From Xanthoparmelia taractica (lineage: Eukaryota > Ascomycota > Lecanoromycetes > Lecanorales > Parmeliaceae), in the NCBI GenBank assembly GCA_033085395.1, contig JANQBS010000013.1, positions 186,001 through 250,000 of the forward strand: 64,000 nt of DNA, given 5' to 3'. Of this stretch, positions 35,523-46,693 are shown piece after piece; the stretch's first letter is position 1; each line of letters begins with the position of its first letter. Made by a program: the position numbers and the translations under genes. A model generated the notes under the pieces. The model ran no database searches. It saw only the letters and a program-made list of their open reading frames with translations, and had not been told where the DNA came from.

Positions 35523-36991
35523 ATGGCAGAAGAAGAGAAGCCAAACCCTCCCGGTGCTGTATCTTTGCGAGAGCGTCTGCATCACTTCACCTGGGCGTGC
35601 GTTGATGAGATGACAGTTCTTATGCAATTCTCGTTCTCATCTGACTCGTCTCAGGTGGTTCACCCTGACGATGAGTACCGGTGGCATAGCTCTCTTACTC
35701 GCCGAGACTCCCCATAGATTCCATGGCTTAACTACCATTGGAACCATCATCTTCATATCGGATTTATTTCTCTTCGTCCTTCTCTCAGCGTTCATCCTCG
35801 CTCGCTTCATCTTGTTCCCTGGAACCTTTAGCCAGTCTGTCTATCATCCCACAGAATCTCTCTTCATTCCAGTATGTGTCTCTAATGGCATTCCACTACC
35901 TGACTGATGGAATGGCTACCTCGCCTAGACCTTCTTCCTCACCATATCCACCATTATCTCTGGCATTCAAAAGTACGGTTACCCTTCCACTGGCCCCTGG
36001 CTCGTGGTAACCCTGAGGATCCTCTTCTGGATATACGTGGCCATTACCTTTAGCACCGCAGTCCTCCAATATCATCTCCTCTTCACAGGCAAACCCTTAA
36101 CGCTACATTCCAGTACGTATACCCACCGAGTCATTCGTTCTGAATCTGTACCCCATTTTCTGTTCTGAGACATGTTCAAAATGGATCGTACCAATCGACG
36201 CTGTTTTACCGCTTCTCGCTCATCCCAAAGTAGTATTACTGACTCCAAAAACCTCAAGTGACGCCCGCGTGGATCCTGCCCGTCTTCCCAGTCATGCTCT
36301 CCGGAACCGTCGCTTCCGTAATAGCAGGATCCCAGCCCCCAGCTCACGCAACCTCGATCCTCATAGCCGGAACCACCTTCCAAGGTCTCGGCATACTTAT
36401 CTCCGTCTTCATGTACAGCAACTACATCGGCCGGCTGATGTCGAACGGCCTGCCCCTGCCAGACACGCGACCGGGAATGTTCATCTCCGTCGGTCCACCG
36501 TCGTTTACGGGCCTGGCCTTTATCGGCATGGCGAACGCCGGCATCGAGGTGTTTCCGCATACCTTTGTCCTGGGCACGGCTGCGATACCGACGGCGCAAG
36601 TACTGAAGATCGTGGCGGTCTTTTTGGCCATTGTCCTTTGGTCGCTTTCGCTGTTCTTTTTCTGCATATCGTTACTCGCGACGCTCAATGGCATGAAGAA
36701 GATGAGTTTTCATCTCGTAAGTGAAAAAGGCATTCAAGGTATGCGCATGTATATGTACGCTGAAAATGACGCTCGCAGACTTGGTGGTCGTTTGTGTTCC
36801 CAAACACCGGCTTCATTATCGCTACGATTGATATCGGGACCGCCATTAACAGCCCGGCGATCTTGTGGGTCTCGAGCGTGGCAACGGTGCTGCAGGTCGC
36901 CATGTGGTTGATTGTATGTGTAGCGCATGCGCGCGCTGTGGCGAAGAAGCAAATCCTCTGGCCAGGAAAGGATGAGGATCACGACGCTTGA
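35523..36991 (+). CDS. SLAC1/TehA/Mae1-family anion (C4-dicarboxylate or sulfite) transporter
   Basis: Exons 35523-35596, 35655-35871, 35929-36112, 36259-36716 and 36779-36991 give 381 residues. About ten hydrophobic segments are visible, for example TLTMSTGGIALLLAE, TPAWILPVFPVMLSGTVAS, VLKIVAVFLAIVLWSLSLFF and the family segment TWWSFVFPNTGFIIATIDIG. Splicing at 36112/36259 restores SMTPAWILPVFPV. The TehA/Mae1 family moves malate, sulfite or other anions across the plasma membrane. Substrate cannot be told from sequence. The C-terminus is short and charged (GKDEDHDA). Confidence 0.88.
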
Positions 36992-37258
36992 AGAAGTCTA
37001 GACCAGTAGCAACTGTCTCATTGAATACATCAGTGTTTATAATAGAGAGAAAGTGCACTATCGTGACATGGTATGGGGAATTCCTGGGTTATGAATACCA
37101 ACAGTGGAGGCGAGTCGCTCTTACGCTCGGCCTGCTTTTCTGAGGAAAGAAATCATCGCCGGCGCAGAAAGCACGCCCGTATGCAACGCTTACATAGATG
37201 TAGATATAGATGGGTATCTTAACAAACGAAACACTCAAAAACGCCAATGCTCAACACT

Positions 37259-40091
37259 CTACACTTTAGCCGTAGGAGCGGTTGTCGATGTCCCTATGCT
37301 AAGGCGGTTGAAATTCGGGAGAGATGGAAGCCGCTTCTCACTCGTCAGCCCCGTTCCATCTTTTAAAGGCGTCGGGGGCGGCCGTTCACCAGCCAAAGGC
37401 ACACCATTCGGGACACTCCCTCCAGCTTTCTCATTGTAAACGCTGTCTTCCCTACTAGCCGCCTCAGCATCCTCCTCAACGACTGGTAATGTAGCGCCAC
37501 CGGCGCCGCCTGCCCTTTCAACCGATGGACTGCGTACGGCACCCAGCGTCCGATCACGTTTTGGATCCTCCATCGCGCCCTCCTTCTCTGTCCTGTGCGC
37601 TTGCTTTTCGGCCTTTTCAATAACTCTGTCAGTCGACGGACGCGAGACGGGGAAGCTCGATTGGCGATGGGTATCGATTGAGCCATCGAGAAGGTCGCCG
37701 TTTTGGGCTTGTCGCTCTTGCTCTTCCTTGCTCATGGTGATGGCGCTTATGAACTTGACGAAACGGTCGCCGTAGGCTTCGGGTGGGATCGGAGAGATCT
37801 GAGAGCGGTCACTGGACATGCCTTTCCAGAAATGCTCGGCGCGCTTGACGAAGCCGTACTGGGAGATTGTGAGCTGATACTGCATATACAGATGGTCATC
37901 GTGGGACGCTTACATGTGTCAAGCAATCGATGATCCCGAGATAGTAAATCTCTTCCCCGGGTTGACCATCCTCATGGGTAGCTCTGAATCCGCCATCGTC
38001 GCTGTAAAAGATTCCGTTCTTCCTTTCCTCCAACATCTCATCCGGCATCTTGCTCGTGCTTTTGTCTATAGGTACGGGCTTCTCCTTCTTAATAATCTGC
38101 CGTAATTGTCTCGCTTGCCTTGCATTCTCGAGTTTAGATGGAGTCCTGGTAAGCATAGTGACCTGTGGGTCTGGTGTATCATCGCCGCCAGGCTGAAACA
38201 CTTGAAGTGTCTTATCTCGGAGGTTCTCCTCGTTACCTCTCGCCAAGTCGTGTATACCAACCAAAAGGGAATAATCCATGATCTTCAATCTTTGCAAAAG
38301 AGCAACATCGCGCTTCATCTGCTCGATGAAGAGACTTTTCTTCTCGGGCCCAAATTCAAGATGGTTGTTTCTTCGCAGCCAATTCAGGTCCTTCAAGGTG
38401 GCTCTGGGATTGCGCTCCAAATCCTCTTCTTTGTAGTTTCGCCCAATCGTCGATCCCTTGAGGTCAAAGGTTTGATGTATGTCTCGGTGTGGAGGAAACA
38501 GATTGTTCATTACAACAAAATGGATTTTCCTACCGTAAGGTATCTTGACTCGGTGAAGGCCGTAAAATTGAGAGATCAACGTATCAGGGTAACGCTCGAC
38601 GTGGGCGTAATAGTCTCGCAGTATCTTCCTCAGGAGCTTATGCTCAGCATGGTGTATTGTTTTGATGATATACTTGTAGTCCCGAGAAAAATAGAAGAAG
38701 CTTCCACTTTTACCAGGAGAGCCCAGCTCCGACAGAATGTACTTGCTTGTGAGTGACATCAAGTAGTCTGCTGGATCGAGCTGGAATTTCGCGCGAAGAT
38801 GACGAAACACCCAGGGTGCGTAATCTTTAAACTTGAAGTCGTATTTGGCCGACGGAGTCAACTCGTTACCAGTGCTAACACTTGTGAGTTCAAGCCTCCC
38901 CAATACTCAGGGCGCGTCTTACATGTCAAAAGAGAACTTGTGTCTGGCAGCGAAATCTGCGTCTGCAAGCTCTCGATCTATCTTTGCATTTGTCCTCGAA
39001 ACGGTAAATCGGATACCAGTTAGCATATTATACGCGGTGACCCAATTGACATGATTCATGTCGACCTTCGTTCCTACGACTACTCTGTCATCTTCCTCTT
39101 CCTCTTTTCTCTGTCTTCGGCTAGCTCTTTTTTGCCGGATCGTCTCAGTCCATCGGGCTACATCGCCGTCTAATGGTACTTCATCTAGATACAAATCAGA
39201 ATGTACTGATCGCGTCGGCGCTCGTACCAAAGTATTCGATGCTCGAGGGGTCCGAGGCGTTGGGGAGAAGCGTCCACTCTCGCTGGCGCCATCGCTTGCA
39301 GTGTTAGGCAGCGAGAAGTCTCTCGAGGTTCGGCTAGTCGATACCCTTGGGACCTCCAGAGTGGTGTGACGTTGATGTAGGCGAGGTGCTGGAGGATGTA
39401 AAGACGTTGTTGGAGATCCGGCAAGAGGTTGATTGGCATTTGATGGCATCAGGGTGGTTGAAAGTCTGTTTTTAGGATTGAGAGAGAGGTCTTGAGGCGT
39501 CCTGTTCCCTTGTGAAGTACTGGGAGAGGCTTCAATGTCATTCAAATGCACGGAATGAAGGTTGGTGCTTTGCGGGGCCGACAATGAGTGACCTCTTGCA
39601 TGGCCTTTGTGGTAGTGTCCTTTCCCCAGTTGGCCACTCTCCGGAGACTTTGGCCTTGGAAAGTAGGTAGCAATTCCATTCGCATGTTCCGACGGGAGTG
39701 TGTGATCCACACTAATTAGTCTTGATGGCGGATTATTCATTGGGAGATCCTGTGTCTCCCATTCTCCGGTAGCCCCGAATCCATTGACCGTTGAATTCTT
39801 GCTCCCACTTCTCGAGTGTGTCCTTCCTCGACTCTCCGTACTATCACTGGACCTTCCATTTGGTAAGGAGGTCAAGCTCGAGTTTACACCATTTGATTCA
39901 CCGACAAAGAGGCCTTCGACACGTTTGATTCCCCCAGAGCTCTCGACTGGGAGCCCATTCGTTAACTTCTTCGCAACGGTTGGGTTAGAGGAGGTCTCTG
40001 TGGAAGCCCGATGCGGCGGATCATATGCCGAGATGTCGCTTGAGTCCAAGTGAACAGGTTCGCTCATGTATTTGGAGAGGATTGACGGCAT
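37259..40091 (-). CDS. MSS4: Phosphatidylinositol 4-phosphate 5-kinase
   Basis: Exons 40091-38923, 38880-37914 and 37858-37259 give 911 residues. The first ~340 are Ser/Pro/Thr-rich and disordered. The kinase core starts around YDFKFKDYAPWVFRHLR and includes GSFFYFSRDYKYIIKT, HFVVMNNLFPP, FDLKGSTIGR, KIMDYSLLVGIHD (catalytic Asp) and GIIDCLTHYGFVKRAEHFWK, the last restored by splicing with a 55-bp intron. It makes PI(4,5)P2 at the plasma membrane, acting on actin and endocytosis. The tail is polar with PPPTPLKD. The in-frame ATG at 40112 adds seven residues and cannot be excluded. Confidence 0.95.
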
Positions 40092-41729
40092 GGTGTTTCC
40101 CAGGGCCAACAAGAATTGATCTCTTCCAGCATGCCCTATCCTTCGAACGTGTAGAGCTTATGGAGGATCCTGTGGGCTATATTGATAAAGATCTAAAATA
40201 GAGCTCGCATTTCTATTCTGGTTCTTCTACTTTCGTAGTTCCGGAGATTAGGAATCGTATAGGGGACGCGAGAAGGCGGAGCGAGTGCTCTGGTCTTGTG
40301 GCGATTGAGTGCTCATGCGGAATAAGACCGAGGCCAGAGGTTTTGGATAGGAAAGAATCAGGATGCGCGACGTAGCGAAAGAGAAAAGCAGACGTTAAAG
40401 TGAATTGAATCTTTGGATCAGTTGTCTCTTGATTTCTTTGGGGGTTGTCTATCATCCGGCACTAGGGGAGCCCTTCTTCCGACATCATATCATTGGTGCT
40501 CGTTCTTGGCACTCTTGGCACTCACGCTCACAGTTCGGGATCTGCAGGGAGATATGCCGACCTCCATGCAGTCTACAAATATTTATTGTATGATATTTGT
40601 GCCAGCAACTTCACATGCCTTGCGCTGTTGAAACGAAGAATCCTTGAATGCTAAGGCATTGTTGGAAAGTCTTTGAAAATTTGAAAAGCTAAATACTACT
40701 TATTAGAAGCCTACCATGCTTGGAAGCCACGAGAACACTCTGGGGCGAGTGCTCAGAGCAGCGTTATCTGGGCGAGTACCCTCAAGCTATGCCCTCAAGC
40801 CGATCTACCACTCCGTTGGCCAACACTCAGCAAGAAAAGGCCCAATGCGTTGCTGGCAATTACGACACCACTTACCCAGAGAAAGTCCAGCTCGAACGCA
40901 CGTAGTATACTGGATTCATCATTGCGGTTAATTCTTTGATTCATACGCACAGCTTGCGTTCTCCGTCTTTCTGTGAGTGACCGTGGACACATTTGATAGT
41001 GTGCGCCTATAAGTAGAGGGTTCCTGAGGGATACTGTGCAAGATAGGAGCACGGGTGCAGAAAGTGTTCGCGAGACCCAGCACAAGGTTCCAAGCACGAA
41101 CGGCTTTCCAAAACGTTGATATCAAGATAATATGGGAGCAGTCAGAAGCCAATGTTCGCTTTGAGATGGCTGTGAGTAGTGATAATGTTTGAACGACATT
41201 TTGATCGATTTCGCATCTAAAGCTAAACTTCAACATGAACTTCAGACCTCCGCTCTCATAGGAACGGTGCGGGATGCGAACTGATACGTCGTAAGGCCCA
41301 TCAGCGATAGCGTGGAAAACAGGGCAGTCAAATCACGAATCATGGAACGAAAGGGTTGACTACTGGCTCTCAGGTGATCAGGAGACATTTGCTCTTTATA
41401 TACTTAGTGTCATTTTTTCTAGCCTCAGCAATCCGATTTCAGACTGTAAACAATTTCACTTATGACAGACACTGCAGTGTTGAAATACAAACACAGCATC
41501 ACTGATCGGGTGCAAGTACCCAGGGGTATTCTGATCTAGACATTGCCCAAGCCAAGCTCGGAGCATATTGCGACGCCCTACTCCTGCGCTTCCCTTCCAA
41601 AAATGCAGAACACAAGAGGATCTTTCAACATCCCCTAGTACTGACATCTCTCTCTCCTTTGTCTATCTGTGCAACGCACCCACATCTTAATCAAAGCTTT
41701 TCGCGTATATACACGGAGTCAGTGGGGCT
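40092..41729. other. Gene-free stretch of about 1.6 kb
   Basis: It lies between the MSS4 start and the stop of the NPF/proline-rich gene. Frames up to 100 codons exist on both strands but lack domain character or plausible start contexts. It is probably a promoter plus 3' UTR. Confidence 0.5.
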
Positions 41730-43526
41730 TCAGTCCTTGAACTTTCCCAGAAGCTCATCAACCTCCCGTTGCAAGGCCGACAAGTCGGCCATCACATCCT
41801 TATTCTCGGCGCCACTTGGGCCCCCTGGTGTCATGACAAGATGGGATATTGAAGAGGCGCTAGAATCACTCCTTACGCGTTCAGTGTAGTATCCGCTAAG
41901 CCGTGAGGGCGTGTAGCTGCTCTGACTCGAACCCCTCCTTCTGGTTGGTGGTAGTGGTGCCATGGATGGGGAGACAGGGATCGACTGTGTCTGATTGGGT
42001 CGTTGCACTGATGACAATGAAGGGCTTCGATTGGGTGGTAATGGAGGTCGAGGTTTGGCAGAGCGGATATTGACATCAGCGCTGTTCGATTGATCAGACA
42101 TTGGAGTGGAAGGCGCGCCCTTAGGTATTGACGATGAAGAAGTACCACGGACTGGTCCAGCACGGCGGGGTGGAGGTGGGGGAGGTTTTGAACTAGCGGT
42201 TGGAGGTGACTGAGATATTGATACTGGGTCCGCTGCGGCCTCTTCTGTTATTGGTGTTGATCGCTCAGTGTGACTCGCAGTATTCTTCTCTCTTAGCTGG
42301 CTATGCCTCCTTGAAATTGGAGGGGCCGGCGGATTGCGCTTTTGCGCACTGTTGCTAGACTGTGGTTGTTCAGATTCAAGGTATGAAACCCGTATGTCAC
42401 TGTCGGTAGATTCATTAGGATCCTGCTTGAAGCGCTGGGTATAGAGAAGCGATGGTAGACGTGGTAGCGGCTTGTCTACACTACTAGGGATCCCCTGCAT
42501 GGATCGATCTACTGGCGCCATGGCGCTAATTGCAGAATCGGAAAACGATAGCGTCGGGTCTTCGAAAGATACCGTTTGTGGAACATTCGAGTTGACGAGC
42601 TTGCCGTGTCGATGTCTCGGAGTGACCGGCTTAAGCTTTTCAGAAGCTATTGTTATACTCCCTACTAGCCGTTGCTGCTCGTCGTCCGATAGTACACTTT
42701 CATGAGAGGTCCGCGGTGACTCCTGAACAGGGCCAGAGACAGACTCAAAAATAGACTGGCGGGATATTGAGGACGTATCTGTGTTGCTACTGCTGTCACC
42801 AACGTGGGCTGGGCTTTGGAAGCTGACTGGAGGTGGGACTGCCATGTTTGTCCCGGGACCACTCTTCTCACCACTCAACAACAGCTTCTTGAAATCTTCG
42901 ACGTCATAATGAGGTCGTGTAGTCTTGGACTCTACTTCCCTGAACCGGCCTTGGCTCAGAGGGCCCGGTATGTTCTCAGTAGCCAGACTGGCGAGCGTCT
43001 TCTTGAACGGATTCCCTGGCATTGCGCGCACGGGACCCGTATTTGACTGGAGGTTGCCTGAATTCCTCAAGGTGTTCTGCAGCGTACCATTATCCACCAT
43101 GCTGCTGCCAGCTTCGTCGGAGTCCACGCTGAAAGGGTCTTCTGGCGAGTCATCTTCAACGCTTGGGGAGAATAGCAGATCTGCCGGTGAAGAGGGAAAT
43201 GTGGGTGAAGGAGAGAATAATCTTTGCGGGATGCAATGCTCGCCATCAGATGTGGCAGAATGCGGGGAGATGATTCGAACAGTCTTGCCAGTCTTGGTCT
43301 TGGTCGAACGTGGAAGGTCTGAAAGTGCATTAGATTTCCATGAGTCAGAGTATGAACATGGATCATTTCTGGATTCAAGAAGCTCGTAAGTACCTGTATT
43401 TATGGGTGAAACGCGAGTTTCTGGTCTGTCTTCATTCTCAAAAGCGTTATGGACAGGGTCGATTGCTGTTGGAACATAGGGGCTCTGTTCGGCGGTTTTA
43501 CGGCGGAAAGGGTTGGTGCCAGACAT
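41730..43526 (-). CDS. NPF- and proline-motif protein, disordered, 573-598 residues
   Basis: The frame is open from ATG 43526 to a stop at 41730. The protein is almost wholly low complexity, Ser- and Pro-rich. Two Asn-Pro-Phe motifs (GTNPFRRK near the start, PGNPFKK near residue 170) are EH-domain ligands. Several PxxP stretches (KPPPPPPRR, PRPPLPPNR, NPPAPPISRR) look like SH3 ligands. A coiled-coil end reads MADLSALQREVDELLGKF. This mix suggests an endocytic or actin-patch scaffold, by inference only. A 75-nt segment, 43319-43393, has perfect intron features (GTACTT...CTAATGCACTTTCAG) and keeps frame when removed. The spliced form is then 573 residues. Confidence 0.8.
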   Translation of the reverse strand: MSGTNPFRRKTAEQSPYVPTAIDPVHNAFENEDRPETRVSPINTGTYELLESRNDPCSYSDSWKSNALSDLPRSTKTKTGKTVRIISPHSATSDGEHCIPQRLFSPSPTFPSSPADLLFSPSVEDDSPEDPFSVDSDEAGSSMVDNGTLQNTLRNSGNLQSNTGPVRAMPGNPFKKTLASLATENIPGPLSQGRFREVESKTTRPHYDVEDFKKLLLSGEKSGPGTNMAVPPPVSFQSPAHVGDSSSNTDTSSISRQSIFESVSGPVQESPRTSHESVLSDDEQQRLVGSITIASEKLKPVTPRHRHGKLVNSNVPQTVSFEDPTLSFSDSAISAMAPVDRSMQGIPSSVDKPLPRLPSLLYTQRFKQDPNESTDSDIRVSYLESEQPQSSNSAQKRNPPAPPISRRHSQLREKNTASHTERSTPITEEAAADPVSISQSPPTASSKPPPPPPRRAGPVRGTSSSSIPKGAPSTPMSDQSNSADVNIRSAKPRPPLPPNRSPSLSSVQRPNQTQSIPVSPSMAPLPPTRRRGSSQSSYTPSRLSGYYTERVRSDSSASSISHLVMTPGGPSGAENKDVMADLSALQREVDELLGKFKD

Positions 43527-44079
43527 AACGATTTCTTGAACAAGTGGTCGTCATGAGGGCAAATATTATGAGTAGAGACTTATCTCCTCCGCGTACATCA
43601 TCCGCCCTGAAAGGGCCCCGAATCCACAGTATCAGAGCTTACTTGCCGTACTTACCTTACATTACTTTCCTTAATAAGCGTTATGAAGATAGGTATCTCT
43701 TGGCACTGGCACCGGAGTTTAGGCAGCCCGTTTTGCCGACTTCCGATGCTTCTTTCCAACCTCCAAGGCAACAAAGTCGATCCTCTAAACACGTGAAACG
43801 ACTGAGCAGCCATCTGAGCTAGGGTGATAAATGCTCGCAATTGTAGGTAGTCTTTTTTAATGGTGCATCTGGAGTATTGAACAGTGTGGACTTAGTGCTT
43901 TCCTCTTCTATCTGATCAATATAGCTCGACCTCACAGCTTCGCATACGCTCGCCAAAATAGCACAAGCCATCAAGTTCATCAACAGGTCTCCCACCACCC
44001 AAGCCCTGAGGACGTGTAAGATCTAGAAGGCAGGCTTGCTCCCTTTCAGCTCCCCAAATTCCTGAGCCTACTTCCAGCT
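43527..44079. other. Divergent promoter region
   Basis: This is the spacer between the NPF/proline-rich gene (-) and the 2EXR-like gene (+). No gene or repeat of note is seen. Confidence 0.5.
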
Positions 44080-45041
44080 ATGTCTTTCCCGTTTCTTCAA
44101 TTGGCTACAGAGACCCGTCTACCAATATATAGACTTCTTCTGCCATACTCTGAATACCGTGTCGAAGATCAGAGGAATGATACCCCAGTGAGATGGTACC
44201 GAGGCAAGTACAGTTGCCCGAGCATCCTCCTTGTAAATCGTCAGATCCATGGAGAGGCTGCAGAGATACTGTACCAGGAGAATTTCTTCGCGATTTACGT
44301 TAAACACCCGAGCGAGCCACGCCTGCCCTGGAATGAAAGTCGAGCGGACCCCGAATCCTTTATGTTCATTTCGTGGGCTCGATCTCCCGAGATGGAGGCA
44401 AGGAGAGAAACGGCTTGGGCGCATCCAACAAATCCAAGAGCTTTTCTATCTGCCTTAGGAAGTCACCAAATTTTCACCATATCCGGAAGCTCCACGTTAG
44501 TCTGCCGCCATTCGATGGCCTGGCCGGTGTCGACATGTTCATGAAGAAGACGTCATTTGCTGCATTCAATGGCGTCAATGCTTGGATTGAGAAATGTGCT
44601 AAAAAAGAAAGCGACCTCGATGTTGCCGAAAAGAAGCGAATGTCGATCGTAAAGCATTTTAAAGATCCAATCGACGAGCTCGGAAAACTGCTACAAATTT
44701 TCGAACGAATCGATCAGCTATGCATTAGTACCCAAGCGTCGGAATTTCAGATCACGTTTTCAGAATATCTGATAGAAGAATTGTTGAAAGTCGGTCCTGT
44801 CGCTCGGGCAGCTTGCTACCTCGCTCCGACTTTGGGCTGGAAAAGAAATAATGCGTCTCAGCTGTCGTCTCAGCTGAGGAGGTGGGAGGACCTTCTACAG
44901 TTAACGCATGAAAAGCAAACGAAAGATTATCAATTACCGCTAGAAACGGACAGTATGTATCGGTTGCTGCAAGCGATTCGAACCTACCAGCAGCTAGATT
45001 TTGTACGAATGCCTGACTGGCTTTCTCCAATGCCAGCATAG
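44080..45041 (+). CDS. 2EXR/F-box-like family protein, 291 residues
   Basis: Exon 1 44080-44372 and exon 2 44459-45041 join to 291 residues. The N-terminus FPFLQLATETRLPIYRLLL matches the start of fungal 2EXR/F-box-like proteins, and CPSILLVNRQIHGEAAEILYQENFF is their hallmark. After the proposed 86-bp intron (GTGGGC...CCTTAG) comes SPNFHHIRKLHVSL, also usual in the family. The donor is weak. A one-base frame break near 44460 instead of an intron would explain the data equally well. The C-terminal half is helical and unmatched. Large lineage-specific families of this type are common in Pezizomycotina; function is unknown. Confidence 0.65.
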
Positions 45042-45209
45042 TCTATTGGGTTCCTCTCCCTGCTTTGGACCAGATTCAAATGAACTGCGCAATATCTAGC
45101 ATTCTATGCAGCTTGTATTCGCGCTCACCGCGCATTCAAAGCTCTTCTGAATGACAATAATCTTTGGGCACTGATTCAATCGTCTCTCGGACGGCAACAG
45201 TCTAGCATA

Positions 45210-46693
45210 CTACTCGTCTCCTCGATATACATGCCATCCTGTCTCTGCTCCGAACCACCTTTCTGCCAACCTTCCTCCACTTTCTGTTGGCTGACTGAAG
45301 GCCACGAGATCCTTCGGCGCCTCAACTCCGTAAAAGAAATTGTTTCTCGCACATTCCAGCAGGTCCATGGCCAATCCCTTCCCACGATATGATTTTGAAG
45401 TCCATATTCGAGCAATACCAAGCAGAGCAATATCAGCCGAGGTCGACACTGATATAGATGAGCTCTTAGATGTCTTTATGAGTTTGGCGCCATCTTCTCC
45501 GGCAGCGCACCCCCTGACCACTCCGAATGCGCTGCTGATCTTCTCGGCCAGACAGAAGCCTACGCACTTGTCATGCACCAAATAGAGAAACACTTTGAAA
45601 CGGTCACCTCTTCTGTCTCCGCCTTCACTGCTGCCTTTTCGTGTCTCTATGATCTTTTGGTCTGGATTCAGAGCGCCCCAGAGATGCTCGTCATCAACAT
45701 CAGTGGCAGATAGCTCAGCATTCACAACGTCCAACACTTTCCTGGTCCTGTTCCTCGCTACTATAGAGCTTTTTCGATCTACCGTTACGACCATCTCTCT
45801 TTCCTCTTCCTTCGCCCTCTTCGATCGTATTCTTTTTACGCTGTCGTCCTTCACAAATGCCTTACCCATGTCCACGCCTCCTACATTCATGGCGCAATAC
45901 TTGCTGTGCAACGCCGCGTCTTCTTTGACAGACGGAACGTACTCCATTCCGCATGTTCGACACGTCCTCCTTACTTCACCGCCAAGATCAATTTGCGTCT
46001 GCGTGAGGGGCTTCTTTGCTAGCCGCGGCAGCTTGCGAGCGTTAGGCGTAATGTCGGACAGCGGTTCGCTTGCGGAATTATCATCAAATGCAGGGCGTTT
46101 GCGCTTGAGGAAAGAGAATGCAGGCTTTCGTGTGATGGGTATAGGCGATGGAAGACGAGGCGGAGATGAAGGCGCAGAGGAGAGTTCTGAGTCGTCTTGC
46201 AGCGCGTCTGAGGAGAACAAGGCATTCTCTGCGGCTGGCGGACTCGAGGGTGCGGTGACAGAGGAAGCCGGTTCTTCTCGAGAAGCATCTGGTCTGGTCT
46301 CCGAGTGCTCTTTGGCGGCGGCAATCATTTCGCCGAGATGCTTTCCGGCCGGCTCTTCTACGTACAGATGAGAGTTGATATTCTCTTCTATGACGGTACC
46401 GGTCACATCCATTCTTATCTTCTTCCCGGGATGCTCAGCATCATAGCTGGTTTCGAGGCGCGCTCGTTGCCTGGAATAGGTCCTTACCGTGCCTCTGATA
46501 GAGTGTTAGCTTTTGATGAACATGTAGCCGTGCATGTTTGCGTATAGTCATGCACCTTTTGAACGAATTCGAAACTCCGTAAGCCATCTTGACCATATAC
46601 CTGATTGTTCAACTTTGATTTCTGAGGAAGAGAAGGCAGCGATGGGGCCTCGAAAGTTGTTTGCCTGACGCGAACAACGCGCCTTAAAGCCAC
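45210..46693 (-). CDS. ECO1: Cohesin N-acetyltransferase Eco1/Ctf7
   Basis: Exon 1 46693-46594 and exon 2 46492-45210 give about 460 residues. The zinc finger reads CRTCGMEYVPSVKEDAALH, followed by HSKYC. The acetyltransferase end has IALLGIARIWTSKSYRGKGL, AMDLLECARNNFFYG and VAFSQPTESGGRLAERWFG, diagnostic for Eco1. The N-terminal third is Ser/Pro-rich and disordered. The enzyme acetylates Smc3 in S phase to establish sister-chromatid cohesion. The first intron border is inferred: TAT G|GTCAAG...CAGAG|GC gives VYGTVRTYSRQRAR. An ATG at 46412 would give a 400-residue form lacking this basic head. Confidence 0.92.

Noticed and set aside
45595..46371. 258-codon plus-strand frame
   Set aside because: It is antisense to the Eco1 coding exon and is Ser/Leu-rich shadow sequence.
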